Assembly (NCBI RefSeq): GCF_918814755.1
Contig: NZ_CAKKNT010000010.1
Coordinates: 1 to 59,410 of the forward strand
Length of the DNA stretch: 59,410 nt
Direction of reading: 5' to 3'
DNA from: Periweissella ghanensis
GTDB lineage: Bacteria; Bacillota; Bacilli; Lactobacillales; Lactobacillaceae
The position numbers and the translations under genes are program-made. Position 1 is the first letter of the stretch; each line of letters begins with the position of its first letter. Shown here piece by piece: positions 9,001-17,640 of this stretch. Below the pieces are notes generated by a model. It saw nothing but the letters and a program-made list of their open reading frames with translations, searched no databases and was not told the DNA's origin.

Positions 9001-9157
9001 GAGCTGTGACAGAAGTCGGGCGATATCGAGAAATACACTAAAAATCCTCTATGAAGAAATTCTTCGTAGAGGATTTTGTCGTATTTCGAATATATCGGAC
9101 TTCTGGAGCGCGTTTTGGTAGCAATTTAGTACTTGAAAAGAGTTATGTCACAACCCC
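9001..9157. repeat. Hairpin repeat element, copy 1
   Basis: A 157-base intergenic element with outer inverted ends (GCTGTGACA on the left, TGTCACAACCCC on the right) enclosing a long imperfect hairpin: AGAAGTC...AAATAC...AAAATCCTCTA on one arm and the complementary TAGAGGATTTT...GTATTT...GGACTTCT on the other. Its right 40 bases closely match copy 2 at 43266-43421, including the identical GTTATGTCACAACCCC. It fills the gap between the coiled-coil gene and prsA and ends four bases from the prsA stop. Confidence 0.75.
9041..9077. terminator. Central hairpin of repeat copy 1, likely bidirectional terminator
   Basis: AAAATCCTCTA pairs with TAGAGGATTTT around a loop that itself contains GAAGAAATTCTTC. 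T runs exist on both strands, so it can end the hit transcript on the plus strand and prsA on the minus strand. Confidence 0.7.
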
Positions 9158-9161
9158 TTAT

Positions 9162-10121
9162 TTAGTTACCGGCTGGATTAGCTGGATTTTGTTGTTGGGC
9201 GGCTGCTGAATTTGGGTTCAAGTAAGCTTGTAAAACATCCTTTAAATCGTTGTCTTTGATTTGTGGATCAGCTTTTTGAATAACCTTCTTAATAACTGCT
9301 GAAACCTTAGTTTGGTCGTTTAAGTTAGCAGTTGTAAGTTGTTTTTCCAAAATCTTTTTGATAGCAGGCGTAATTGTTGATGGCTTGTCGTTATCACTCT
9401 TCATGTAGATAACAAAGTAACCGAATTGTTTTGAGAAGACTGCTTCCTTAGTGTATTCACCCTTCTTAAGCTTAAAAGCGGCAGCCTTAAAAGCTGGGTC
9501 GGTATTTGTATCAGTGTTATCAAATGGTGTGTATAAACCACCGTTATTAGCAGTTGATGGATCTGTTGAGAACTTCTTAGCTAATTTAATAAATTCGTCT
9601 TGCTTGTCACCCTTAGCATTGTTCAAATCGCTAATAACTTGGGCAGCTTGTTTCTTACCATCATCATTGTTCTTCAATAAGATGTAACGAACCGTAACTT
9701 TTGGTTGGTAAGCTTTGAATTGCTTTTCAAGTTGGCTCTTTGATACTGGTGAGTATTGTTGCATCGCAAAGTTCAATAATTTTTGGGTCCGGATATTTTC
9801 CTTCAATGAAGCCGCAGTTAAACCAGAAGCTGCCAATTGTTGAGAGAATTGGCTACCATATTGTTTCTTGTAAGTGTTAAATTCAGCGTTAACATCCTTA
9901 GCTGACACTTTCTTACCAAATTGAGCATCCAAAGCGTTGTTAATAATCATTGTTGAAAGCACTTGCTTACCTGAAGCAGTTGATTTCAAACTTGAGTAGT
10001 ATTCACTTTCAGTGATTTTTTGGCCCCCATTGATTGTAGCAATAGTCTTATCACCACAAGCAGCAAGTAACATGGCAGTTGCAACAGCTGCAACTCCTAA
10101 AACCGCTTTTTTAAATTTCAT
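9162..10121 (-). CDS. prsA: Foldase lipoprotein PrsA (peptidyl-prolyl isomerase)
   Basis: Extracytoplasmic, membrane-anchored chaperone that assists folding of secreted proteins. The 319 residues begin with a lipoprotein signal, a KFKK charged start, a hydrophobic stretch and lipobox LLAAC with Cys22. A parvulin-type PpiC domain runs from about 141 to 240 (VTVRYILLKNN, KKFSTDPSTANNGG, FGYFVIY). A Gln/Pro/Asn-rich tail (AAAQQQNPANPAGN) ends the protein. It stands alone, convergent with hit, near the Ecs genes that also affect secretion. The ribosome binding site AAAGGA is about 12 bases from the ATG, longer than usual. Confidence 0.95.
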   Translation of the reverse strand: MKFKKAVLGVAAVATAMLLAACGDKTIATINGGQKITESEYYSSLKSTASGKQVLSTMIINNALDAQFGKKVSAKDVNAEFNTYKKQYGSQFSQQLAASGLTAASLKENIRTQKLLNFAMQQYSPVSKSQLEKQFKAYQPKVTVRYILLKNNDDGKKQAAQVISDLNNAKGDKQDEFIKLAKKFSTDPSTANNGGLYTPFDNTDTNTDPAFKAAAFKLKKGEYTKEAVFSKQFGYFVIYMKSDNDKPSTITPAIKKILEKQLTTANLNDQTKVSAVIKKVIQKADPQIKDNDLKDVLQAYLNPNSAAAQQQNPANPAGN

Positions 10122-10162
10122 TCTAACGACACATCCTTTTCTAAATTAATCAATATGCTTTA

Positions 10163-10171
10163 ATAATACCA
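10163..10171 (-). promoter_or_regulatory. Extended -10 promoter candidate for prsA
   Basis: TGGTATTAT on the minus strand is an extended -10 element about 40 bases upstream of the prsA start. No convincing -35 is present, as is common for extended -10 promoters. Confidence 0.45.
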
Positions 10172-10198
10172 TACTTCTATTACGATATTAGATTTTAT

Positions 10199-10235
10199 TG
10201 TAAGAAAATTAATTGAAGATTAAAAATTTCTTACA
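10199..10235. promoter_or_regulatory. Inverted repeat upstream of the prsA promoter
   Basis: TGTAAGAAA (10199-10207) and TTTCTTACA (10227-10235) form a perfect nine-base inverted repeat with a 19-base spacer, centred about 45 bases upstream of the extended -10. It could be a regulator site or a hairpin. Confidence 0.35.
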
Positions 10236-10263
10236 GCTTAATTGGTACCTTTTAGGCAAATAA

Positions 10264-10307
10264 AAAGAGCCATTAAACCCCGCCTGTGCGTGTTCAATAT
10301 CTCTTTA
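10264..10307 (-). terminator. Imperfect terminator after the YibE/F pair
   Basis: Read on the minus strand, AAAGAGATATT and AATGGCTCTTT can pair around a GC-rich loop, followed by TTATTT. The stem is interrupted. It lies between the yibF-like stop codon and the prsA promoter region. Confidence 0.45.
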
Positions 10308-10344
10308 CTTTATCATATATTTTTTTAAATTACTAATAATTACA

Positions 10345-11115
10345 TTAATTATTAACATCAGAACGCGCTTGGCGTTGTAAATCAAGTTTCATAAACCAAG
10401 CCGTACATGGTACCGCTAAAATAACGGCAATCATTGAAAAAATTAACAATAAAAATTCGGAAACAAATATCTTAGCATTAATCATATCGGCAAAGCCATA
10501 ATTCAAACGAATAAACCAAATACTCAAGCCTAGGAAACTCCCCATAAAGCCAAAAAATAACGTATTAATAGCCGTTGAAATAATTTGTTGTCCGATATGC
10601 ATCCCATGACCAAATAACTTACTCGTCGGAATATCTGGATTGTCACTAATTAATTCTTGCATGCCAGCGGCAACGGCCATGGCTGCTTCGGCAATCGCCC
10701 CAAGCGTACTAAGAATCGTTGTGACCATTGTAATTTGTAAGAAATTAACCCCAATATTTAACGACAAGCCTTCTAACGCATCGGAATCCTCATTTGCAAA
10801 CCCTTGGACTGATGCATAGTGCTCAACTGGTACAATAATGGCAATCAAAATTAACATAATCACCACCCCAGTTGCAAAGGCGACCCGGGTTACTTGATCA
10901 TTGTCATCACTCAAGAAAATCGTCATGGCTAAAATAATAATTCCCGTAATCGTCACGACAATTAGTGGTGAAAAGCCCCAAGCAATTAAGGTAATTGTCA
11001 AAAATAGCCAAAAGAAATTAAAGACTAAACTAACAATTGCTTGGATACCCATTTTACCACCAACGATTAATAGCAAGAGCGCTAGAATAATAAATAAAGC
11101 TGTCATTGTACTCAT
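10345..11115 (-). CDS. YibE/F-like membrane protein (second of pair)
   Basis: A 256-residue polytopic membrane protein of the YibE/F family; function is unknown. It has about six hydrophobic segments, including an N-terminal pair (TALFIILALLLLIVGG and LFLTITLIAWGF) and a conserved cytoplasmic-looking block with ELISDNPDIPTSKLFGHGMHIG before GQQIISTAINTLFFGFMGSF. The same block layout occurs in the upstream partner (AHPEISRRKLFNAGLGVGRS), so the two are related. It overlaps the partner's stop codon by four bases (ATGA), which indicates translational coupling. Confidence 0.75.
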   Translation of the reverse strand: MSTMTALFIILALLLLIVGGKMGIQAIVSLVFNFFWLFLTITLIAWGFSPLIVVTITGIIILAMTIFLSDDNDQVTRVAFATGVVIMLILIAIIVPVEHYASVQGFANEDSDALEGLSLNIGVNFLQITMVTTILSTLGAIAEAAMAVAAGMQELISDNPDIPTSKLFGHGMHIGQQIISTAINTLFFGFMGSFLGLSIWFIRLNYGFADMINAKIFVSEFLLLIFSMIAVILAVPCTAWFMKLDLQRQARSDVNN

Positions 11116-12239
11116 TTGACAACCTCCTTATCATGAGCAAAAAATGCCGCTAAGCCACTCGCAATTGGGACGGCTAAGACAATCCCGATCCCCGCGATAA
11201 TGGTTTGAACCATCCCTAACACCATATTAATTTCAATCGTGTAACCCCATGTATTACCATTCCGTAAATACAACAAACTCATAGCAAATGTTTCTGATAT
11301 GAAAATCAAAAATAGGACACTCGTTAGCGCCCCCATAATTGAACGCCCAACACCTAAGCCCGCATTGAATAACTTACGCCGGGAAATTTCCGGGTGGGCT
11401 TCTTGAACTTCAAATTGCGTTGCTACGATATCGGTTGAAGCATCCATAATTGCTCCTAAGGCGGCTAAGAAGGCCTCTGCTAAGAAAATTGGCTGTGGCA
11501 ACTGGGTAATGTAGTCCATCAACTCAAATTCAAGACCCCGTTGATGGGTTAAACTCATAACAATGTTGGCAATAATTAGTGCCGCGACACTACTAATTAA
11601 AGTTGCTCCCAGCGTGATGGCCATCTTTTTATTCCAACCAAGGGCTAGACTTAAGGTGACAAATGACATCAAAATCCCAATACCACTAAACAATAAAACA
11701 ACATTAATATTAGTAATATTCAAATCCAACTTAATGGCAATATAGAGTAAGCCAACATTGACCAAGACACTGATTAACGTTAATAACCCTGGTAACCGCA
11801 TTAATATCAAAAGTAGGCTAATCGTAATCCATGCCATCAAAGCAACTAAGGTATCCCGCTTTTGACCAATAATACTTATATCATTCCCCGCTTCATGATT
11901 TAAAAATAATTGTTGTCCGGGCCGATAAGCCTGATTCAAACCACCACTTTTAAAATAATTGTTTTGCACCCGAACCGTTTGTCCGTGGCGCGCCCCATTT
12001 AAAATTTTAATTTTTAAAATTTGGGTAATCGAGTAATCAACGTTATTAAATTGATCAGTCGTCTTTTGTTTACTTTGCTGGGTCGTTGATTCAACTACAC
12101 CGACAATATGTTGTGAATATAACGGTGCATCATATCGGGTTAAAAATACCCCGATTCCCATTAAAGCAATAATAAGGTACATCAATATTTGGCGGAACGA
12201 TTTAGGCCGCAGATATTTGATTAAATTTTGTTTGAACAT
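11112..12239 (-). CDS. YibE/F-like membrane protein (first of pair)
   Basis: A 375-residue membrane protein of the YibE/F family. An N-terminal membrane segment (near 17-35) is followed by an outside domain of about 90 residues containing VVESTTQQ and QTVRVQNNYFKSGG, then about six membrane segments. The block IMDASTDIVATQFEVQEAHP is the recognisable family signature. AAGGAG precedes the ATG. It is coupled to the second YibE/F-like gene and is probably a two-subunit membrane complex; no transported substrate can be named from sequence. Confidence 0.75.
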   Translation of the reverse strand: MFKQNLIKYLRPKSFRQILMYLIIALMGIGVFLTRYDAPLYSQHIVGVVESTTQQSKQKTTDQFNNVDYSITQILKIKILNGARHGQTVRVQNNYFKSGGLNQAYRPGQQLFLNHEAGNDISIIGQKRDTLVALMAWITISLLLILMRLPGLLTLISVLVNVGLLYIAIKLDLNITNINVVLLFSGIGILMSFVTLSLALGWNKKMAITLGATLISSVAALIIANIVMSLTHQRGLEFELMDYITQLPQPIFLAEAFLAALGAIMDASTDIVATQFEVQEAHPEISRRKLFNAGLGVGRSIMGALTSVLFLIFISETFAMSLLYLRNGNTWGYTIEINMVLGMVQTIIAGIGIVLAVPIASGLAAFFAHDKEVVK

Positions 12240-12260
12240 ACAATCTCCTTACCAAACACA

Positions 12261-12290
12261 GAAAAGTGATGGATTACCCACCACTTTTCA
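12261..12290 (-). terminator. Terminator after dnaI
   Basis: GAAAAGTGgTGG / CCATCACTTTTC pairing on the minus strand forms a compact hairpin between the dnaI stop and the YibE start. The trailing T run is short. Confidence 0.6.
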
Positions 12291-12310
12291 TTTCGTCAGT
12301 ATTAAAATAT

Positions 12311-13246
12311 TTAAACCCCTAGCCGGCGATTATGACCATTCATAAAAACTTCTTTGGCTAAGAACCGCACGCGCTGCATTAGGCGTTCAGCCTTAACCGG
12401 TTCAACCGCTTGTTTCGTTTCAGCTAGGTGTTCATGTTCTAATTGCTTTAAATCAAAATTTGAAGTGAAGAAAGTTGCTAATTCATTTTGCATGCGGTAT
12501 TCCAAAATAACCCCCAGAATATCATCGCGAATCCATGAACTCATTGACTCAGCCCCAATATCGTCAATAATCAAAACGGGACTCTCTTTAATCGTTTGAA
12601 TTTGATCAAGCGTATTAATTTCTTTATTGGCAATTGAATTACGCATTTCAACAGCAAACGTTGGAAAATGGACCATTGTCACAGCAATTCCGTGATCTGC
12701 CAATTCATTAGCCAATGCGCCCATTAAATAGGTCTTCCCAATCCCATAATTACCATATAGATACATCCCTTGATGATAATCATTTGGGTGTGCTAAGTAT
12801 GCTTCCAACCAAGCGACTAATTGGCCCACAATTGGCTGACGACTGGCGTCTAAATCCAATGAGTCAAAACTAGCTTCTCGAATGGTCTTTGGCATATTAA
12901 TGGCCCGAATACGCGCTTGACGTTTGCGCAATTTATCGGCCATTATTGCTTGTTGGGTTGGACGATAAACGACCGTCGCATAACCTTGTTCCAAGCGTAG
13001 TTCTGGTACGTACCCCGGTGCAATGGTTGGTTTACCTTGTGCTAAATTATTTTTTTGTTTAACAAATTCAAAAATTTTCGCCGCTGATTTTTCAAAAAAA
13101 TCATGCGGTAACTCAACAGTTTGGGCTGCTAAAAAAGCTTGGACTTCCGGATTATTAAATGACTCTTGTAACGCGGCTTGTACCACCGCTCCATATTCTT
13201 GATGGTTATCCAAGTATGCCCGTAATTTGGCCCCTAAATCTTCCAT
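12311..13246 (-). CDS. dnaI: Primosomal protein DnaI (helicase loader)
   Basis: AAA+ ATPase that loads the replicative helicase DnaC with DnaB and DnaD in Firmicutes. The 311 residues have an N-terminal helicase-binding region and a C-terminal AAA+ domain with Walker A YGNYGIGKTYL near 165-175, Walker B VLIIDDIGAE near 224-233, and an arginine-rich end (RLMQRVRFLAKEVFMNGHNR). Its ATG overlaps the dnaB stop codon by one base, so the two are translationally coupled. The order nrdR-dnaB-dnaI is conserved in Firmicutes. Confidence 0.95.
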   Translation of the reverse strand: MEDLGAKLRAYLDNHQEYGAVVQAALQESFNNPEVQAFLAAQTVELPHDFFEKSAAKIFEFVKQKNNLAQGKPTIAPGYVPELRLEQGYATVVYRPTQQAIMADKLRKRQARIRAINMPKTIREASFDSLDLDASRQPIVGQLVAWLEAYLAHPNDYHQGMYLYGNYGIGKTYLMGALANELADHGIAVTMVHFPTFAVEMRNSIANKEINTLDQIQTIKESPVLIIDDIGAESMSSWIRDDILGVILEYRMQNELATFFTSNFDLKQLEHEHLAETKQAVEPVKAERLMQRVRFLAKEVFMNGHNRRLGV

Positions 13247-14646
13247 TATGCTTGACCTCCGTGCGCTTTATCGTGTTGAATTCGACTCTGCTTAAGGCGC
13301 TCCAGGCTAGCCTGCGTAGCTGCTAATTCATTGGCAGTTACGGTTGGTGCGGGCGTTGTAGCATACGTCGGCTTAGTTTCAACTTTTTTACTAGAACGGC
13401 CGGTCGCATATTTTTTCGTCACTTTATTTTGTTGTTCACGTTGGAATTTACCTAAAAATTTTAATGCATTTAACGCATCAGCAACATGATTTTGACTTAA
13501 AGTATTAGCAATACTATTAAAATATGCCCGGTTAATATTGTCACGACCTAAAGTAATTAATACATAAAAAATTAAGATATTTACAACTTCTAGTGGTAAA
13601 ACGTTCGCTTCGATAACATCTGTAATTGTTTTAACTTCATTGGCCGTTGGAAAACCATTTTTTTCTTCTTTAACACTTTGTAAAAATTCGCGGGGATTTA
13701 ATTCCTGAGCGTTTCGTAACACGGTTTGAACCGCCACTGGCAACGTCGCTAATTCGTTTTCGTCAACCTTAGCAGTCGTTGGTGTCGCCGCTATTTTGGT
13801 AGCCTCTTTGGCTTGTTTAGGACGTGGACGATACGCATCAATGACTTGTTGTTTAAGTAAGTCATCATTAATTTCAAAGGTATCAAACGTCATCGTTTTC
13901 CGAATATATTTGCTTAATTCTAATTCATTAATCCCGACGGTTTGATGGAGTGCAAATAACATATTGCGTTTTAATTCCAACGTTTGGCGGTTAATGCCGG
14001 TATTTTGTAAACTATCCACAATTAATTCAAAATCAAACGTTGCACTATTATTAGCCCCAATTTCATCATATGCGATTTTGGCCGTAACTTGGCGTTGGGT
14101 CGGCGTCGGTGTTAGGCTTGCGACCTTTTGAAACGCTTCAGAACTCACATTAAAGACATCGGTAATTTTTTGTGAAATATTATCGCCATCAATCTGGACT
14201 AATTGGCGTAATTGAAAACGTTGTTGTAACTTTTGGTAGTAACTACTTTCAACCGCACTCAATAATAAAACACTCATTAGTTCGTCCGTAAAAAATTGTT
14301 GTGGTTGTAACGGGGCGTGTAATTCATACACATAGTATTCACCAAGCGTATCGGTATTATGCCAAGTTTGCATTAAATTGACCGCTTCTAAGCGTCCACG
14401 TGCCGCTACAATGGCTTGGGGGGCTAAATTCACAATATTCATTAATGTCGTATGTAAAATTCGCTCCGAAATTCGTGGTTGTTCCTCGATTAAATTCCAG
14501 AAGGTATTTAATAATACCATGGCATCTGGACCAATAATTGGTTGATAAAGTGCCGTAATAATTGACTGATCATAGTCGGTCAACTTAGCTCCTTCAGATA
14601 GGATAAAGCCACTCATCGGATTGAGTTGGTGGTTTAAATCAGTCAT
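13246..14646 (-). CDS. dnaB: Replication initiation / membrane attachment protein DnaB (Firmicute type)
   Basis: Firmicute DnaB recruits helicase and loader at oriC and at restart sites; it is not the helicase of E. coli nomenclature. The 466 residues begin with a DnaB N-terminal winged-helix region (GFILSEGAKLTDYDQSIITALYQPIIGPDAM) and carry a DnaD-type domain at about 300-400 (LNPREFLQSVKEEKNGF; FYVLITLGRDNINRAYFNSIA). The last part is basic and low in complexity. AAGGAG precedes the ATG. It lies 17 bases downstream of nrdR and overlaps dnaI. Confidence 0.92.
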   Translation of the reverse strand: MTDLNHQLNPMSGFILSEGAKLTDYDQSIITALYQPIIGPDAMVLLNTFWNLIEEQPRISERILHTTLMNIVNLAPQAIVAARGRLEAVNLMQTWHNTDTLGEYYVYELHAPLQPQQFFTDELMSVLLLSAVESSYYQKLQQRFQLRQLVQIDGDNISQKITDVFNVSSEAFQKVASLTPTPTQRQVTAKIAYDEIGANNSATFDFELIVDSLQNTGINRQTLELKRNMLFALHQTVGINELELSKYIRKTMTFDTFEINDDLLKQQVIDAYRPRPKQAKEATKIAATPTTAKVDENELATLPVAVQTVLRNAQELNPREFLQSVKEEKNGFPTANEVKTITDVIEANVLPLEVVNILIFYVLITLGRDNINRAYFNSIANTLSQNHVADALNALKFLGKFQREQQNKVTKKYATGRSSKKVETKPTYATTPAPTVTANELAATQASLERLKQSRIQHDKAHGGQA

Positions 14647-14663
14647 CGATACTCCTTAAATCA

Positions 14664-15119
14664 TTAATTTTCGTCAATGATATCATGTAATTCGTGTAAA
14701 AACACTTCAATACTATCAAAGTGTTTATACACACTTGAAAAGCGAATGTACGCTACTTTATCAATATCTTTCAAATATTTAAGTGCATATTCACCAATAA
14801 TTTGGCTAGTGACTTCACTTTCTCCAAGTTTACGTAAATCTTTTTCGACTTGGCCAACCACTTCCATTAACTGATCGCTTTTGATTGGTCGTTTTTCAGC
14901 CGCCCGAATTAACCCCCGTAACAGCTTGTCACCGTTAAATTCTTCACGGGTACCATCATTTTTTATAACAAATAAACGGGTCATTTCGAGGCGTTCAAAC
15001 GTCGTAAACCGGGTCCCACAATTTGGACATTCACGCCGACGTCGAATCGCCCGGCCGTCATCAGCGGGACGACTGTCGACAACTCGTGAATCGTTAAAAT
15101 GACAATTTGGACATTGCAT
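14664..15119 (-). CDS. nrdR: Transcriptional repressor NrdR
   Basis: Zinc-finger and ATP-cone repressor of ribonucleotide reductase genes. The 151 residues start with a zinc ribbon with two CPNC motifs (CPNCHFND at 3-10 and CPNCGTRF at 31-38), followed by the ATP-cone domain (KNDGTREEFNGDKLLRGL). Length is typical. It is first in the nrdR-dnaB-dnaI transcript. A TATAAT -10 lies about 58 bases upstream together with two palindromic motifs that could be operators. No ribonucleotide reductase gene is in the window. Confidence 0.96.
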   Translation of the reverse strand: MQCPNCHFNDSRVVDSRPADDGRAIRRRRECPNCGTRFTTFERLEMTRLFVIKNDGTREEFNGDKLLRGLIRAAEKRPIKSDQLMEVVGQVEKDLRKLGESEVTSQIIGEYALKYLKDIDKVAYIRFSSVYKHFDSIEVFLHELHDIIDEN

Positions 15120-15176
15120 GCGTTCTTACCTTTCTTTCAGGAAAATATTGAGGCTTTTAAACGCCACATTTACTAA

Positions 15177-15182
15177 ATTATA
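15177..15182 (-). promoter_or_regulatory. -10 element of the nrdR-dnaB-dnaI promoter
   Basis: A perfect TATAAT on the minus strand lies 58 bases upstream of the nrdR start. The -35 region reads around TATATC and is poor, which may point to control by a bound protein. Confidence 0.45.
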
Positions 15183-15199
15183 ACAGATATTTAGGACAC

Positions 15200-15229
15200 G
15201 ATATATCTAAATCCCCCCGTGATATCACG
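15200..15229. promoter_or_regulatory. Paired palindromes in the nrdR promoter region
   Basis: GATATATC (15200-15207, within ACACGATATATC) and the perfect 12-base palindrome CGTGATATCACG (15218-15229) have centres 20 bases apart, about two helical turns, and overlap or flank the expected -35 region. ACACGATATAT resembles half of an NrdR box, so autoregulation is possible but inferred. Confidence 0.35.
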
Positions 15230-15265
15230 CTTTTTTAATTTTTAAACTTTAAAGTTCACAAATGC

Positions 15266-15300
15266 AAAAAACGAGTTTGGCTTAGCCAAACTCGTTTTTT
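15266..15300 (-). terminator. Terminator of the pyrimidine operon
   Basis: AAAAAACGAGTTTGG CTAA CCAAACTCGTTTTTT forms a near-perfect hairpin three bases past the pyrD stop codon, ending the pyr transcript before the nrdR promoter. Confidence 0.95.
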
Positions 15301-15303
15301 AAT

Positions 15304-16239
15304 TTAGAAATCTTGTACTTTACCACGGAAGTCTTCGATTGAAGTGTAACCTTTTTCCGCCATAATTGCAGCTAATTCATCAGTTAAACGTTGGAAAATG
15401 CCAACCCCTTCATGTAATAAAGCCGTCCCAACACTAACCATGTCAGCTCCACACAATAAGTGCATGAAGACGTCCTTCCCACTAGTTACCCCACCAGTAC
15501 CAATAATTTTGATACTTGGGTTTAATCGTTGGCGGAACGCACGGACATTGGCCAAAGCAGTTGGCAAAATCATCGCTCCACCAAGACCACCGAAACCTTG
15601 TTTAGGCTTGATAACAACTTTTTCAGTATCAATATCAATCCATAAACCATTTCCCACTGAATTAACGGTGTTAATGTGCGTTAATGGGTATTTGTTTAAG
15701 ATGGCCGCCATTTGATCAAAGTGCACCAAATCAAAGTATGGTGGTAATTTAACCCCTAATGGCTTGGTGTAAAAGCTGAAAATTTCGGCTAAAAGTGCAT
15801 CCGTTTCTTCAAAATCATACGCAACTTGCGGCTTACCAATCACATTTGGACATGACAAGTTAAGTTCCGTTAAACCAGTGTATTCACTAGCTTGGATTTT
15901 GTGGAGTAATTCAATATTGTCAGACATTTGTAATCCGGCAACTGATAAAATCGTAGGCTTAGCATGTTCCTTAGTCACATAGTCCAAGTAGTATGGGAAC
16001 CCAGCATTTGGTAAGCCCATTGAGTTAATTGAACCGTGTTCTAACTGGTAGTAACGTGGTTGCGGATTGCCCTCGCGTTGTTGTGGTGTGGCACTCTTAG
16101 TGACAACCCCACCAGTACATGCTGCGTTAATCATTTCGTCCATTTCAGCAACTGTCATACAGTTAACCCCAGACGCATTCAAGAAAATACTTGGAAATTC
16201 TACACTTGCCATCGTTGTTTTAAAATCAATTGCCATCAT
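15304..16239 (-). CDS. pyrD: Dihydroorotate dehydrogenase, class 1A (fumarate-dependent)
   Basis: FMN enzyme oxidising dihydroorotate to orotate in the cytosol. The 311 residues show [12 protein letters not shown] near the N-terminus, the [14 protein letters not shown] catalytic-loop region with its cysteine, and the FMN phosphate site [10 protein letters not shown] and [11 protein letters not shown]. The absence of a pyrK partner and the PyrDA-like N-terminus fit class 1A, which reduces fumarate. The frame continues upstream to a TTG in the GGGAG binding site; ATG at 16239 or 16236 is the start. It is the last gene of the pyr operon. Confidence 0.93.
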   Translation of the reverse strand: MMAIDFKTTMASVEFPSIFLNASGVNCMTVAEMDEMINAACTGGVVTKSATPQQREGNPQPRYYQLEHGSINSMGLPNAGFPYYLDYVTKEHAKPTILSVAGLQMSDNIELLHKIQASEYTGLTELNLSCPNVIGKPQVAYDFEETDALLAEIFSFYTKPLGVKLPPYFDLVHFDQMAAILNKYPLTHINTVNSVGNGLWIDIDTEKVVIKPKQGFGGLGGAMILPTALANVRAFRQRLNPSIKIIGTGGVTSGKDVFMHLLCGADMVSVGTALLHEGVGIFQRLTDELAAIMAEKGYTSIEDFRGKVQDF

Positions 16240-16259
16240 TAAATCTCCCAATTTTTTTA

Positions 16260-16898
16260 TTATTTTGCTAATTCATTACGCCAGTTAGTTAACATTTCAA
16301 CATCATCGTGTGAAACGTAAGCTTCATTGGCTGCCGTGTGAATTAAGTTTGAGTAGTTAGTTACTGCAAAGTATTCTAAACCTTGTGCGGCAAAATTTTC
16401 ATCCGCTTTTGGTAATTCGTAAGTAAAGATGGCGGCCACCCCAAGCATGTTCCCACCTTCAGCGGTCACTGCCTTGGCTGCTCCAAGTACAGAACCACCC
16501 GTTGAAATTAAATCATCAATCAAAACCACTTTTTTATCAGTCACATCGTAACCTTCAAGTTGTTTTTTCGCACCGTGATCCTTCGGTTGGGCCCGCACAT
16601 AGATCATTGGTAAATCAAGAATATCAGCCACTAAAGCGGCGTGAGGAATTCCAGCCGTTGCCACACCCCCAATAACTTCAACATCCGGGAATTTGTTTTT
16701 AATCAACGTTGCCAACCCTTGGGCGATAATTGACCGCACTTTAGGGTAACCAATTGTTTGGCGGTTATCCGTGTAAATTGGGCTCTTAATACCGGAAGCC
16801 CAAGTGAATGGATCGTTTGGTTGTAACTTAACGGCACCAATTTCTAATAAACCAGCTGAAATCTCAGTGGCAATTGCATTTAAATCAACGTTGCTCAT
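16260..16898 (-). CDS. pyrE: Orotate phosphoribosyltransferase
   Basis: Converts orotate and PRPP to OMP. The 212 residues contain [30 protein letters not shown] and the PRPP-binding motif [14 protein letters not shown]. The frame opens at a TTG at 16913, but this is part of the TTGAGGAG binding site at the end of pyrF; ATG at 16898, one base past the pyrF stop, is the likely start. The tight pyrF-pyrE spacing suits sequential action of the two products. Confidence 0.96.
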   Translation of the reverse strand: MSNVDLNAIATEISAGLLEIGAVKLQPNDPFTWASGIKSPIYTDNRQTIGYPKVRSIIAQGLATLIKNKFPDVEVIGGVATAGIPHAALVADILDLPMIYVRAQPKDHGAKKQLEGYDVTDKKVVLIDDLISTGGSVLGAAKAVTAEGGNMLGVAAIFTYELPKADENFAAQGLEYFAVTNYSNLIHTAANEAYVSHDDVEMLTNWRNELAK

Positions 16899-16899
16899 C

Positions 16900-17613
16900 T
16901 TACTTCTCCTCAAATTCTGTTAATACTTGTTGGTAGGCTTGGCGCATGTCGTGGGCTTGGGTGATTGAACGACCAACCACAATCCCATCACTACTAAATT
17001 CAGCGGCGCGTTTTGGTGTTACCACACGTTTTTGATCAGACGCGTCATCCCCGGCTAAGCGAATTCCTGGGGTAATAACTTTAAACTCAGGCGTTACATT
17101 ATCATGAATAAGTTGGGCTTCAAAGGCAGAAGCAACCACACCATCAGCCCCGGAAGTAGCCGCAAGCCGTGCTAAATGAATCACAGAATCTTGCAATGAC
17201 ATGCTAATACCTTGTGTGTATTGCACATCTGCTTCAGAAAATGAGGTTAATTGCGTAATCGCAAGTAACATCGGCGTTGCTTTACCAATTTCAGCAGCAC
17301 CGGCTTGTAAACCACGTTTAGCAGCTTCAATCATCGCGGGTCCACCAGCGGCGTGAACCGTCACAATATCAACGCCTAACTTCCCAATTTGGAAAGCAGC
17401 GTGTTCAACCGTATTAGGAATGTCATACATCTTCACATCGAGGAAAATCTTCACATTAAGTTGCTTTAATTCCTTCACGAATTCAGGGCCATAGGCGTAA
17501 AACATTTCCATCCCAACTTTGACGAAAACATTTTCGTAGTTGGCTAATTGTTCGACGCATGCAAAGGCGGCGGCTTTATTATCAAAATCTAGGGCTACAA
17601 TAACCGGTTTCAT
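16900..17613 (-). CDS. pyrF: Orotidine 5'-phosphate decarboxylase
   Basis: Last step of UMP synthesis. The 237 residues have an N-terminal VIVALDFDN, the catalytic Asp-Lys-Asp array in FLDVKMYDIPNT, VTVHAAGG, and the phosphate-binding ITPGIRLAGD and GIVVGRSITQA near the C-terminus. Length is standard. GAGGAA precedes the ATG. The gene lies between carB and pyrE in the operon. Confidence 0.96.
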   Translation of the reverse strand: MKPVIVALDFDNKAAAFACVEQLANYENVFVKVGMEMFYAYGPEFVKELKQLNVKIFLDVKMYDIPNTVEHAAFQIGKLGVDIVTVHAAGGPAMIEAAKRGLQAGAAEIGKATPMLLAITQLTSFSEADVQYTQGISMSLQDSVIHLARLAATSGADGVVASAFEAQLIHDNVTPEFKVITPGIRLAGDDASDQKRVVTPKRAAEFSSDGIVVGRSITQAHDMRQAYQQVLTEFEEK

Positions 17614-17640
17614 GAATATATTCCTCGTTTAACTTATTTC

